Shown here: positions 8,677 to 16,062 of the stretch, one piece after another
Layout of the letters: the number at the start of each line of letters is the position of its first letter
How positions within the stretch are numbered: position 1 is the first letter of the stretch
Origin: Solirubrobacterales bacterium
Lineage (GTDB): Bacteria; Actinomycetota; Thermoleophilia; Solirubrobacterales; Solirubrobacteraceae
Direction of reading: 5' to 3'
DNA: 33,173 bases
Assembly: GCA_019240655.1 (NCBI GenBank)
Contig: JAFAXX010000022.1
Location: forward strand, 1-33,173
Made by a program: the position numbers and the translations under genes
The notes under the pieces: model-generated
The model's input: the letters and a program-made list of their open reading frames with translations, nothing else
Database searches by the model: none
Told to the model about the DNA's origin: nothing

Positions 8677-8790
8677 TTTGCTGGCGCGTTCGAACCGCTC
8701 AACGAATTCACGAACGTCTGGCCGTACAGTCGATCGCGGATCTGCTACCTCGGTCACTGGCGACCAGACGCGCTCGCGCGGCCGCCCGTA
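8677..8790 (+). pseudogene. Possible NIPSNAP-family remnant
   Basis: The frame reads FAGAFEPLNEFTNVWPY, resembling the NIPSNAP core 'G.w..efGPLN.vvhlWpY'. Directly after WPY, skipping one base gives SIAD and then RSLATRRARA, like the 'sladRaarR' continuation of the family. A one-base deletion after 8727 would explain this. Only about 30 residues match, so the call is tentative. Confidence 0.3.
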
Positions 8791-8929
8791 GTGATCAACC
8801 CGGTCTTGTAGCCAGGACCACGGCCTGGACGAGGTCTCGCAGCCGGAGCTGCATCAACATGTGGGACCCGCACGATTCGACCGTTCCCGGCGATAGGTTC
8901 AGCTCTCGGGCGATCTCCGCGTTCGAGCA
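8778..8929 (-). pseudogene. LuxR-family HTH remnant with a frameshift
   Basis: The minus strand encodes SNAEIARELNLSPGTVESCG and then SHMLMQLRLRDLVQAVVLA, the second half of a LuxR/NarL output domain (consensus NaEIArrL.lSpgTVKtHvs.il.KLglRdRvQAVvlAyetGl). Directly after VVLA one frame ends at TRPG-stop, while the neighbouring frame continues YKTGLITTGG, which is the expected family ending. A single lost base near 8809-8811 explains this. The N-terminal part of the protein is missing. The fragment is divergent from the decarboxylase operon that starts 100 bp away. Confidence 0.7.
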
Positions 8930-9024
8930 TCGGTCGGTGGTCGAAATCCGCGCGTTAGCCGTGTTCGCGCGGGTAATCGTGTCGCCGCAGCGCCAATCGG
9001 CGCGAACCAAGTCTTGACCTCACA

Positions 9025-9783
9025 ATGCGCCGCGAAGACGTCATCAAGCAAGCATCCACGCCGCTCGGCGCCCCGGCGTTCCCGCGCGGCCCGTACCGAT
9101 TCACCGATCGTGAATACCTGAACATCCTGTATCGCAGCGATCGCGAGGCACTCGAAGCAGTGGTGCCCGAGCCGCTCGAGGTCTCGGATCCTATGGTGCG
9201 CTTCGAGCTGATGTCGATGCCCGACGTCACCGGACTGGGGTCATATACCGAGTGCGGCCAGGCCGTGCGTGTGAAGTACCAGGGTGAGCAAGGCGACTAC
9301 CTGCACGCGATGTACGTCGACAACCATCCCGCGATCGCCAGCGGTCGTGAGCGCAGCGCGTTCCCGAAGAAGCTCGGCTCGCCGCGGCTGTACGTCGACT
9401 CCGACACTCTGGTGGGAACCCTCGACTACGGAACCCTGCGCGTCGCGACGGCGACGATGGGCTACAAGCACGCCCCGCTCCGCGCCGAGCTTGCGCATGC
9501 CGAGATCGCCGCCCCGACGTTCATGCTCAAGATCGTCCCGGGCTACACGGGCGGGCCGCGAATCTGCGAACTCGTCCGAACTCAGATCGTCGACCTTGAG
9601 ATCGTCGGCGCGTGGCGTGGACCAGGACGTCTGCAGCTCTTTGAACATGCGCTCGCGCCGATGGCTGACCTGCCCGTTCGCGAAGTGCTCGCGACCTCGC
9701 ACATCGTCACCAGCCTCTCGCTCTCGCCCGCGACGATAGTCCATGACTACCTCGACGACGGTAGGCGCAGAGGTGACCGATGA
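9025..9783 (+). CDS. Acetoacetate decarboxylase family protein
   Basis: This 252-residue protein matches the acetoacetate decarboxylase (ADC) family in length and motifs. The Schiff-base lysine pair is present in SAFPKKLGSPRLYVD, and a conserved Glu sits in GSYTECGQAV, followed by the family's DYLHAMYVDNHPAIASGRE. ADC enzymes use a lysine imine to decarboxylate beta-keto acids, classically acetoacetate to acetone and CO2. The gene is first in an operon: its stop overlaps the ATG of the next gene by 4 bp. The neighbours are dehydrogenases able to make a beta-keto acid, which fits a decarboxylase role. The substrate need not be acetoacetate, since many family members act on other keto acids. 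No strong ribosome site is seen before ATG 9025. Confidence 0.88.
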   Translation: MRREDVIKQASTPLGAPAFPRGPYRFTDREYLNILYRSDREALEAVVPEPLEVSDPMVRFELMSMPDVTGLGSYTECGQAVRVKYQGEQGDYLHAMYVDNHPAIASGRERSAFPKKLGSPRLYVDSDTLVGTLDYGTLRVATATMGYKHAPLRAELAHAEIAAPTFMLKIVPGYTGGPRICELVRTQIVDLEIVGAWRGPGRLQLFEHALAPMADLPVREVLATSHIVTSLSLSPATIVHDYLDDGRRRGDR

Positions 9784-10754
9784 CCTCGCCGTCGCCGTCA
9801 GATCTGCTTGCCGGCAGCGACGTTCTGAAGCGCAATGAGCACGTTGCGGTGATCGGCGCCGGCTTGATCGGAATCTCATGGACGGCGCTGCTGCTCGCGC
9901 ACGGACTCGAGGTCCGCGTCTACGATCCCGACCCGGCGGCACAGTCACGGTGCCGGGAGGGCATCGAGCGGATCGCACCGTCGCTCACGGCGCTGGGTCT
10001 CCCCGTGCACGGGCTGGCCGAGCGCCTGCGCTTCGAGACCGAGCTCACCCGCGCCGTCCGTGGCGCTGCGGTGGTTCAGGAGAACGGGCCTGAGGATCTC
10101 GCTCTCAAGCGCCATGTCTGGGCCCAAGTGCAGCAGTCAGCCCCTCCTGAGACCCTGCTGCTGTCCTCGACTTCCGGCCTTCCCGCCACAGCACAGGCGC
10201 AGCATCTTGCCCGCCCCGGCCGGCTGGTCGTCGGCCACCCGTTCAATCCACCTCACCTCGTGCCGCTGGTCGAGGTCGTCCCGGGCCAGCGCACCGATCC
10301 CCAGGCGGTTGAGGACGCCCTGGCGTTCTATCGCGCTCTGGGCAAGCAGCCTGTGGTCCTGCGCCGGGAGATCCCCGGGTTCGTCGCCAACCGCCTGCAG
10401 TCGGCGCTGTTTCGCGAGTGCGTCTCTCTTGTCACCCAAGGCATCGTTGCGATGGAGGACCTCGACGCCATCGTCACGAGCTCGATCGGCCTGCGGTGGG
10501 CGGCGGCGGGCCCGTTTCTGAGCTTTCACCTCGGTGGCGGCCCGGGCGGGCTGGCGCACTTCTTCGCCCATTTTGCCCCCGGCATGCAGCGGCGCTGGGA
10601 CACGCTCGGTCGTCCGCGTCTAGATGACGCCACGATCGCGCTGCTCGCCCGCGAGGTCGAACGAGCCTACGGCGATACCTCGATCGAGGCGCTGGAGCGC
10701 GAGCGAGACGACGCGCAGATCGCCATGTTGCGCGCGCGGCAACGAGGTCAATAG
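9780..10754 (+). CDS. 3-hydroxyacyl-CoA dehydrogenase family protein (carnitine/gulonate dehydrogenase-like)
   Basis: The 324-residue protein has an N-terminal Rossmann domain (VAVIGAGLIGISW, residues 22-34, with D49 for NAD) and the signature GHPFNPPHLVPLVEVVPG. Active-site residues of the fold are present: S130-S132 region, H153, E165 and N204 (GFVANRL). The short C-terminal domain and length are those of single-domain members such as L-carnitine dehydrogenase and L-gulonate 3-dehydrogenase (lambda-crystallin), which oxidise free 3-hydroxy acids with NAD, rather than of long multifunctional fatty-acid oxidation proteins. It overlaps the decarboxylase gene by ATGA, so the two are surely co-translated. 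The exact substrate is unknown. Confidence 0.87.
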   Translation: MTSPSPSDLLAGSDVLKRNEHVAVIGAGLIGISWTALLLAHGLEVRVYDPDPAAQSRCREGIERIAPSLTALGLPVHGLAERLRFETELTRAVRGAAVVQENGPEDLALKRHVWAQVQQSAPPETLLLSSTSGLPATAQAQHLARPGRLVVGHPFNPPHLVPLVEVVPGQRTDPQAVEDALAFYRALGKQPVVLRREIPGFVANRLQSALFRECVSLVTQGIVAMEDLDAIVTSSIGLRWAAAGPFLSFHLGGGPGGLAHFFAHFAPGMQRRWDTLGRPRLDDATIALLAREVERAYGDTSIEALERERDDAQIAMLRARQRGQ

Positions 10755-10771
10755 CACAGCGCAGTCCGACC

Positions 10772-11647
10772 ATGCCTGAGGCGCCATTAGACGACATCAC
10801 CCGCCGGCCGATGGCGGTCATTGGCGCCGGAACGCTGGGGCGACGGATCGCGCTCATGCTCGCCACGCGAGGCGGCGAGGTTCGCATCTTCGACATCGCC
10901 GGCGACCAGCGCGCCGCGGCTATCGGATTCGTCGAACGCGAGCTGCCGGGCCTCATCGAGCGCCTGCCCGGCGCCTCGCCGGGCAGTGTGGAGGCTGCCA
11001 GTGACCTGGGCTCAGCGGTCGCCGGCACCTGGCTGGTCATCGAGGCGCTGCCCGAGCGACTGGAGCTCAAAAGGCAGGTATTCACCGAGCTCGACCGCCT
11101 CTCGCCGAGCGACGCCATCCTGGCCACAAACTCATCCTCATATCCGTCCGGTGAGCTCATCGACGGCGTCTCGCGCCGAGAGCGGGTCCTTAACACTCAT
11201 TTCTACATGCCTCCCGTGAGCATCGCCGTAGAGGTCATGTCATGCGGGCACACCGACGAGCGTGTCATCGATCTCCTCATGCAGACACTCCCCGCGTATG
11301 GTCTCGTGCCGTTCCGGGTGCGCAGCGAGAGCGTGGGCTTCATCTACAACCGGATCTGGGCCGCGATCAAGCGAGAAGCCCTCGCGGTAGTCGCCGAGGG
11401 TGTCGCGACGCCCGCTGAAGTCGACAGCATCTTCGAGCTGAGCCTCGGCGCGCGCCGCGGGCCATTTCGAGCCATGGACGACGTCGGCCTGGACGTGGTC
11501 CTCGATATCGAAGAACACTACGCCGCCGTCCGCGACGGGATACCGGACTCTCCCCGCCAGCTGCTGCGCCAGTACGTCGACCGCGGATGGCTCGGCGTCA
11601 AGCGCGGTCGCGGCTTCTACGACGACTACGGTGACGGCGCGACATAG
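10772..11647 (+). CDS. 3-hydroxyacyl-CoA dehydrogenase family protein (second copy of the fold)
   Basis: The 291-residue protein has MAVIGAGTLGRRIAL (Rossmann loop, residues 14-28) and D41 for NAD binding. The catalytic set is recognisable: NSSSYPS (residues 120-126), NTHFYMPPVSIAVEV (H143, E154) and VGFIYNRIW (N193). HFYMPP replaces the usual GHFFNPP, so it belongs to another subgroup than the preceding gene; the two are not a recent duplication. It starts 17 bp after the previous stop and closes the operon. It may oxidise a related 3-hydroxy acid or form a heteromer with its neighbour; that is inference. The stop codon lies inside a short repeat (see the repeat entry). Confidence 0.85.
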   Translation: MPEAPLDDITRRPMAVIGAGTLGRRIALMLATRGGEVRIFDIAGDQRAAAIGFVERELPGLIERLPGASPGSVEAASDLGSAVAGTWLVIEALPERLELKRQVFTELDRLSPSDAILATNSSSYPSGELIDGVSRRERVLNTHFYMPPVSIAVEVMSCGHTDERVIDLLMQTLPAYGLVPFRVRSESVGFIYNRIWAAIKREALAVVAEGVATPAEVDSIFELSLGARRGPFRAMDDVGLDVVLDIEEHYAAVRDGIPDSPRQLLRQYVDRGWLGVKRGRGFYDDYGDGAT

Positions 11648-11709
11648 GCTACCGTCGGGCCGAGCGAGCGAGTCACCGGACCGTCGCCGCAACATAGGTG
11701 ACCGTCGGC
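11642..11709. repeat. Direct repeat ACATAGG-N2-ACCGTCGG
   Basis: Two 17-bp copies occur at 11642-11658 and 11692-11708, 50 bp apart, differing only in the central two bases. The first copy carries the stop codon of the second dehydrogenase. They may be remains of an insertion sequence end or a regulatory repeat. Confidence 0.5.
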
Positions 11710-11944
11710 CGTCGCGCCCGCGCTTGAAGTGTACGACGTGGCCGCAGACGAACAGCGGCTCGCAGCGCGCTTCGTCGGCCGCGGCCTTGGCAAACGGCCG
11801 AGGACCAGGACTGCTGCAGACGGCGCCGACGCCGGATCAATGCTGCCACGCATACGATCGTCACGGGCGGTTTGGTGGACGACTCCTTCGGCAACGATCT
11901 AAGCGTCCAATTCCGCCGGCGAGGAGGTCTCGGCGCCGCCTAGC

Positions 11945-12346
11945 TCAGACGGGTTCCAGGACGACTAGCGGGATGACGCGTCCACCCGCGCGCCGCGCGT
12001 ACGTTTCATAGCCGTTGTAGTTGTCGTTCACGCGCCGCCAGAGCTCGCTGCGTTCCGGCTCCTCCACGAGGCGCGGGCGCACGGCCGCGTGACGCCCCTC
12101 GAGCTCGACCGAGACGGCATCCGGATGAGCGCGGATGTTGTGATACCAGCCCGGGTGATGACGGGCACCGGCCTTGGACGCCACGACGATGAAGCCCCCC
12201 TGCAGCGGGGTGTAAAGCAGCGGGGTAGTTCGCGGCTCGCCTGACCTTGCGCCGCGGGTGTGGAGGAGCAGGATTGGCTGGCCGATGGCGACTTTCAGAC
12301 GTCCTCGTGTCCGGGGGATCAGCCATCGGTCGATGACCGGGAACAC
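11945..12346 (-). CDS. Deazaflavin (F420)-dependent nitroreductase family protein, start uncertain
   Basis: The protein carries the Ddn-type split-barrel motifs: LLLHTRGARSGEPRTTPLLYTPLQGGFIVVASKAGARHHPGWYHNIRAHPDAVSVELEGR, and the C-terminal WRRVNDNYNGYETYARRAGGRVIPLVVLEP. Family members bind coenzyme F420 and reduce quinones or nitro compounds at the membrane face. From the internal GTG at 12346 it has 133 residues. Conserved-looking sequence continues in frame upstream (TTYRGQHDKSRVDQALQAV and further) back to a stop codon just before 12451, but that stretch contains no ATG, GTG or TTG. The natural start was probably the codon at 12449-12451, now GTT. The gene is therefore either translated from the internal GTG or inactive. 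Confidence 0.78.
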   Translation of the reverse strand: MFPVIDRWLIPRTRGRLKVAIGQPILLLHTRGARSGEPRTTPLLYTPLQGGFIVVASKAGARHHPGWYHNIRAHPDAVSVELEGRHAAVRPRLVEEPERSELWRRVNDNYNGYETYARRAGGRVIPLVVLEPV

Positions 12347-12581
12347 GTTGATGAAGAGCCAACCGCCGGCACGCGTCTTGGCGACCGCCTGCAGCGCCTG
12401 GTCGACGCGAGATTTGTCGTGCTGGCCGCGGTAGGTCGTGATCGGCGTAACCTATCAGCGAGTTACACCGGGTGTGGCGAGATTCGGGCGATCGCTTGGC
12501 CTGCAGCACTGGCCCCGACATCGCCACTGTGCTTTGTGTCTCGCGCGGCCGCCAACCAGGCGACTGCCTCGGCGACACCCG

Positions 12582-12938
12582 TCAGTCCCTTTCACCTGAA
12601 AACACCCGCAGCATGAACAGAAAGATGCTGAAGTTGCCCAGAAAAATGCCGGCCGCGATCGGCACGGCGCTGGCCATGCCGACACGCCGCAGGCGATTGA
12701 CGTCGAAAATCGTGAAGGCCGAACATCACCAGGCCGGCAGCCCGGTGGCCAGTTGTTCGTGCCCGCGGGCCGACGCGACGTTCAGGCCGAAGATGCAGCC
12801 AAACCAGCCGATCATGACGACCATGGCCGTGCCGCCGATGAGGCTGCGACCGATGTAGGCGCCCAGCGCCGTGTAGCCAACCGTGAGGGCAACAAGGCCC
12901 ATGGCATGCCCGAACACCGCGCGCCCGCGGTCACGCAT
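12582..12938 (-). pseudogene. Bax inhibitor-1/YccA-family membrane protein, middle deleted
   Basis: The first part, from ATG 12938, reads MRDRGRAVFGHAMGLVALT, then GYTALGAYIGRSLIGGTAMVVMIGWFGCIFGLNVAS, with two membrane segments, and stops after QLATGLPAW. In another frame, after about 12715, the C-terminal part reads FTIFDVNRLRR, then PIAAGIFLGNFSIFLFMLRVFSGERD and a stop at 12582-12584. These are the start and end of a YccA/BI-1 protein (about 230 residues, seven membrane segments); the end motif FTIFD-x-x-RLRR and the final hydrophobic helix are characteristic. About half of the protein between them is missing, and the junction is out of frame. A deletion of several hundred bases is the simplest explanation. 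Confidence 0.7.
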
Positions 12939-13590
12939 AGCGCGGGCGCCGCGTAGCCAAGGCCTGAGTAGGCCGGCACATGGAAAGCTCCGTGGCGAGG
13001 CCGGAGGCCGAGCGGGCCGTGCCGCGCGACCGGGAAAGTCCGAGCTCGCACGGGCCGGGGGCGGAAAAGTCCGGTTATACCGACAAAATTCGCCACGACC
13101 CGCAGCGTTGCGGCTCGTGGCCTCGCCGTAGGTTCGGGCAACGTTAGCTGGCACGGGGAGTAGTCCGCGTGGCCTGCTCGACCCGTCAAACGGAGGGAGG
13201 AGGGACGCTTGCTCGCATCCTTCGGGCAGGCAGAACCGGCCGAGCTCCGACGGACTGTGTCGGGATTTCGTGACCCAGAGCCTGTAAACCAACTCAACGC
13301 GGCGGGATGGTCCCGGCCCGGTGCGACCGCCACGCAGAACCGCCGGCGCCCGGTCGGCGCGCAACGCGTCGATTTTCCGGTTGGCCCAATCCCGCTCGCC
13401 ATTCTTGCCGACGATCGCCCTGCAGCTCACACGCAATCCCGGAGCGAGCCGGACGGGCTAGCCAGGGAACCCGACCACGGCTGGGTACGCGACCGGGCGG
13501 ATCCCCGTCACTTACGGCGAGGGTGCGGCAGACAGACCGACGCCAGGGCGCTGTTCGTGGCGACTTCCGTCGCCGGAGGCAGCGGGATCG
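12939..13590. other. 650-bp stretch without recognised gene
   Basis: Open frames cross on both strands, but none has a domain, a good start or a ribosome site. No tRNA-like structure or repeat was seen. It probably belongs to the same decayed segment as the Bax-inhibitor remnant. Confidence 0.4.
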
Positions 13591-14631
13591 CTACTTGAAG
13601 GGCACCGTGACCGGGTCGGGCAGGGGTCGGTAGACGGCAAAGAAGTCACGGCTGTCGGGGACGAGATAGCGGCTGGCCGACTGCTGCGGCTGGGGTTCGA
13701 CGAGCTTCGGCACGAGCCCGTTGGGGCCGTGGGTGTAGGTGATCAACGTATGCCATTCGTAGTTGATGTCGAACTCCATCGCCCGGACCGCGCCGATGTG
13801 CTGAAGGATCTTCGCCAGAGTGATCACCGTCTGGTCGCTGGCGACGACGAAGAAGAGGTTGCCGCGCCGGTCGATGCCCACACCGGTGCGCGGGACGCGG
13901 GCGACGTGACCGAGCGTGTACCCCCACTGCGGGCTGTCGGGGTTCTCGTTCAAGTCGGGGTTCAGTTGTCCGTTCCAGACGATCGGAGCCAGGCTCTGGC
14001 GAGCCCAGGCGACGTCCCCGCCCGCGTTCGAGCCGCCGCTCCACTTCACGATGTCGACGCGCCCGTCGCGATATCCGACCAGGGTGGCGTTGCCCTCCGA
14101 CAGCGGCTCGTTAACGCGCCCGTTGTCGGTCGAGCCGTTACTGCCGTCCGTGTAAGTGAAGCCCGCGTTGAAGGTCGCCAGCAACCGCCAGCGCTGGCTA
14201 TCCGGAACCATCATCGGCCCCCGGACGGCCGCGCTCGGCGGCTCGGAGCCGCCCGGGTAGTACCCGATCTGGGTGCGCGTATGGTCGAACCACGCCACGT
14301 AGGCGACGATCTGCGGATAGGCGAGCTCGGAGCGAAAGGTGCTCACCAGGACCGGCGGACCACCGTTGACCGGCGGGCCCGTCGGCTTCCAGACCCCTTC
14401 GCCGGGTAGCGGGTCGGGGAAGACCGGCCTGATCGGCGGCGGCAAAACAGCGGGCTTCGCACGCGCAGCCGCGGGCGCGATCGCCGCGCGCCCGCTGGTG
14501 CCGACCGCCTGCGTCGGTGCCCCCGCGTGGCCCGGGACGTTCTTCGGGGCGGTCGGACTCGACCCTCCGCCGCAGCCGCCGGTCACGAACGCGGCGGCCA
14601 CCACGACCATAAGCGCCGTTCGGCGGATCAC
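13591..14631 (-). CDS. Phosphodiester glycosidase (NAGPA-domain) family lipoprotein
   Basis: The 346-residue protein starts at GTG 14631. It has a short signal peptide with a lipobox VTGGC (C20), so it is likely an outer-face lipoprotein, followed by a Pro/Ala-rich linker (about 25-70) and one large domain. That domain shows the phosphodiester glycosidase pattern: LLATFNAGFTY (like 'faiNggfF'), TLVGYRDGRVDIVKW, RTGVGIDRRGNLFFVVA, and TLAKILQHIGAVRAMEFDIN (where the family usually has a LDGGGS loop). Family members remove GlcNAc from phosphodiesters or trim cell-surface polymers. A close paralogue is at 31313-32596. An 18-bp palindrome lies 35 bp upstream of the start. Confidence 0.78.
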   Translation of the reverse strand: MIRRTALMVVVAAAFVTGGCGGGSSPTAPKNVPGHAGAPTQAVGTSGRAAIAPAAARAKPAVLPPPIRPVFPDPLPGEGVWKPTGPPVNGGPPVLVSTFRSELAYPQIVAYVAWFDHTRTQIGYYPGGSEPPSAAVRGPMMVPDSQRWRLLATFNAGFTYTDGSNGSTDNGRVNEPLSEGNATLVGYRDGRVDIVKWSGGSNAGGDVAWARQSLAPIVWNGQLNPDLNENPDSPQWGYTLGHVARVPRTGVGIDRRGNLFFVVASDQTVITLAKILQHIGAVRAMEFDINYEWHTLITYTHGPNGLVPKLVEPQPQQSASRYLVPDSRDFFAVYRPLPDPVTVPFK

Positions 14632-14847
14632 TCCCGATCGGACTCCATCAGCGGGGCAAGCGTTCGACTCACGCTCGTGAGTCTAGGGTCGAGGCCGGAC
14701 GGTGTTCGTCACTTGGGCACGTGGTCGGTCGAGGCCGCCTGGGCAAGACCGTCGGCTTGGTAGTCGTGGAGCAAACGCCCTCGAACCGCCGCCGGTGCCC
14801 CTCCCAGATCGGGTACTACCCGCGCGGCTCCGAGCCGCCGAGCGCGG
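14229..14847. repeat. 45-bp inverted duplicate of glycosidase coding DNA
   Basis: Bases 14803-14847 are the reverse complement of 14229-14273 with one mismatch. The 14229 copy lies inside the phosphodiester glycosidase gene and codes on the minus strand for TQIGYYPGGSEPPSA. The second copy, upstream of the gene, reads QIGYYPRGSEPPSA on the plus strand and is not part of an intact gene. Confidence 0.85.
14666..14683. promoter_or_regulatory. Perfect 18-bp palindrome upstream of the lipoprotein gene
   Basis: GACTCACGCTCGTGAGTC has two 8-bp arms around CT. It lies 35 bp upstream of the GTG start of the glycosidase lipoprotein, where an operator would be expected. The cognate regulator is unknown. 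Confidence 0.45.
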
Positions 14848-14937
14848 GCTCCTCGTGGATCACGCCCTCGACGATGTGCACGACGTCGGTCGGATGCTCG
14901 GGTAGCTGCAGGTAGTCTGCTCCGGGAGGACTTCATC

Positions 14938-14965
14938 AGTGGCGGGCGCCGGAAGGCGCGCCACT
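14938..14965 (+). promoter_or_regulatory. Hairpin in the leader of the FnIII-like gene
   Basis: AGTGGCG pairs with CGCCACT, and an inner CGCC/GGCG stem closes a GGAA (GNRA-type) tetraloop. It sits about 75 nt before the start of the secreted protein gene. It could be an mRNA leader structure or the end of an upstream transcript. Confidence 0.3.
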
Positions 14966-15039
14966 CGGCGGCGCGGCGCAACTTCCAGCCCGCCGCCGGG
15001 TATAGACCGTCCAACAGAGCATTCGAGGGGAGGAAGGCA

Positions 15040-16062
15040 ATGCGGCGCACGATCAGAGTTGTTGCGGGGATGCTGGCCGGTGGCGCGCTCGCCACCGGAG
15101 TGGCGGCGGCGGCGTCATCGCCGTCGGTGGTGACGGGCGGGCACAGCGCAGTGAGGCAGACCAGCGCCGCGCTTGCGGGCACGGTCAATCCGAACGGCAG
15201 CGCCGCTACATATTTCTTCCGTTGGGGGCTTACGAACGCCTACGGCGTGAACGGCGCCCCCCGTAAGGCCGGCGCCGGAACCAAGCCGGTCACCGCCACC
15301 ACCACGGCGACGGGTCTGATCCCGGGCACCCCCTACCACTATCAGCTGGTGGCGCTCAACAAGTACGGGATCTCGGTCGGCGCGGACCACACCTTCACCA
15401 CCGCCGGTCACCCGCCGCCCGTGGTCGCCACGGGCCCCGCCGCCCAGATCGGCACGAGCTTCGCCACGTTCACCGGCGTGGTCAATCCGCAGGGCGAGCA
15501 GACGAACTGGCAGTTCCAGTACGGGCCGACGGCCCTCTACGGCTCGGCGACCTTCGGCGGGACGAGCGCCGCGGGTAGCGCTCCGGTCACGGTCGCCTCG
15601 CCGGTCCAGGGCCTGCTCCCCGGCACGATCTTCCACTTCAGGCTGATCGCCCTGCATCCAGGTAGCTCGATCGTCTCCTACGGAGCCGACCAGACGTTCA
15701 TGACCTTCCCCTCGCCGCGCCCGGTCCCGAGGCTGCGCGCGCGAACGTCTCCCCGCCGCGCGCGCAAGGCGCCGTTCACCTTCGCGACGTCGGGCAGCGT
15801 GGCCGGCCCCTCGTCGATTCCCGCGAGCTACGCGTGCGCGGGCGAGGTGAGCGTCAAGGCGTTCTTCGGGCGCCGGTTGGTCGGCTATTCGCTCGTCACC
15901 CTGCAGCCGAACTGCACCTACTCGACCCAGACGACGTTGGCGCGCAAGCCCGGACGCGGCAAGCGGGACCGGCAGGTGCGACTGTGGTTGTTCGTGCACT
16001 ACCTCGGCACCGGCTACCTCGCCGGGGTCAAGGCCAGGCCGGAGCAGATCCGGTTGGGCTAG
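15040..16062 (+). CDS. Secreted protein with two fibronectin-III-like repeats
   Basis: The start ATG 15040 has a strong GAGGGGAGGAAG ribosome site. The 340-residue product has a signal peptide (MRRTIRVVAGMLAGG..., cleavage near 25). Two tandem beta-domains follow: one around 40-118 with AGTVNPNGSAATYFFRWGLTNAYG and GLIPGTPYHYQLVALNKYG, and one around 128-228 with GVVNPQGEQTNWQFQYGPTALYG and GLLPGTIFHFRLIALHPG. The C-terminal 100 residues are basic and contain a Cys pair (SYACAGE, PNCTY) that may form a disulfide. Such repeats are abundant in Thermoleophilia surface proteins and probably bind partners or carbohydrates; no enzyme domain is seen. Its stop overlaps the stop of the convergent DUF3052 gene at CTAG. 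Confidence 0.8.
   Translation: MRRTIRVVAGMLAGGALATGVAAAASSPSVVTGGHSAVRQTSAALAGTVNPNGSAATYFFRWGLTNAYGVNGAPRKAGAGTKPVTATTTATGLIPGTPYHYQLVALNKYGISVGADHTFTTAGHPPPVVATGPAAQIGTSFATFTGVVNPQGEQTNWQFQYGPTALYGSATFGGTSAAGSAPVTVASPVQGLLPGTIFHFRLIALHPGSSIVSYGADQTFMTFPSPRPVPRLRARTSPRRARKAPFTFATSGSVAGPSSIPASYACAGEVSVKAFFGRRLVGYSLVTLQPNCTYSTQTTLARKPGRGKRDRQVRLWLFVHYLGTGYLAGVKARPEQIRLG

Larger units (their letters stand above)
8080..9024. other. Decayed region with gene remnants
   Basis: No intact gene is seen in this 945-bp stretch. It contains a possible NIPSNAP fragment (plus strand, about 8677-8790) and a LuxR HTH fragment (minus strand, about 8778-8929), listed separately. From 8080 to 8670 I see nothing that I can support. 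Confidence 0.5.

Noticed and set aside
1..13590. Genomic island or prophage
   Set aside because: Only one IS66 relic and decayed genes; no integrase, attachment site, phage structural gene or tRNA border was seen.
13729..14409. 226-codon plus-strand ORF
   Set aside because: Antisense to the phosphodiester glycosidase gene; Arg/Val/Ala-rich with no domain. High GC makes long antisense frames common.
15115..15999. 294-codon minus-strand ORF
   Set aside because: Antisense shadow of the FnIII-like gene; Arg/Gly-rich with no domain or ribosome site.
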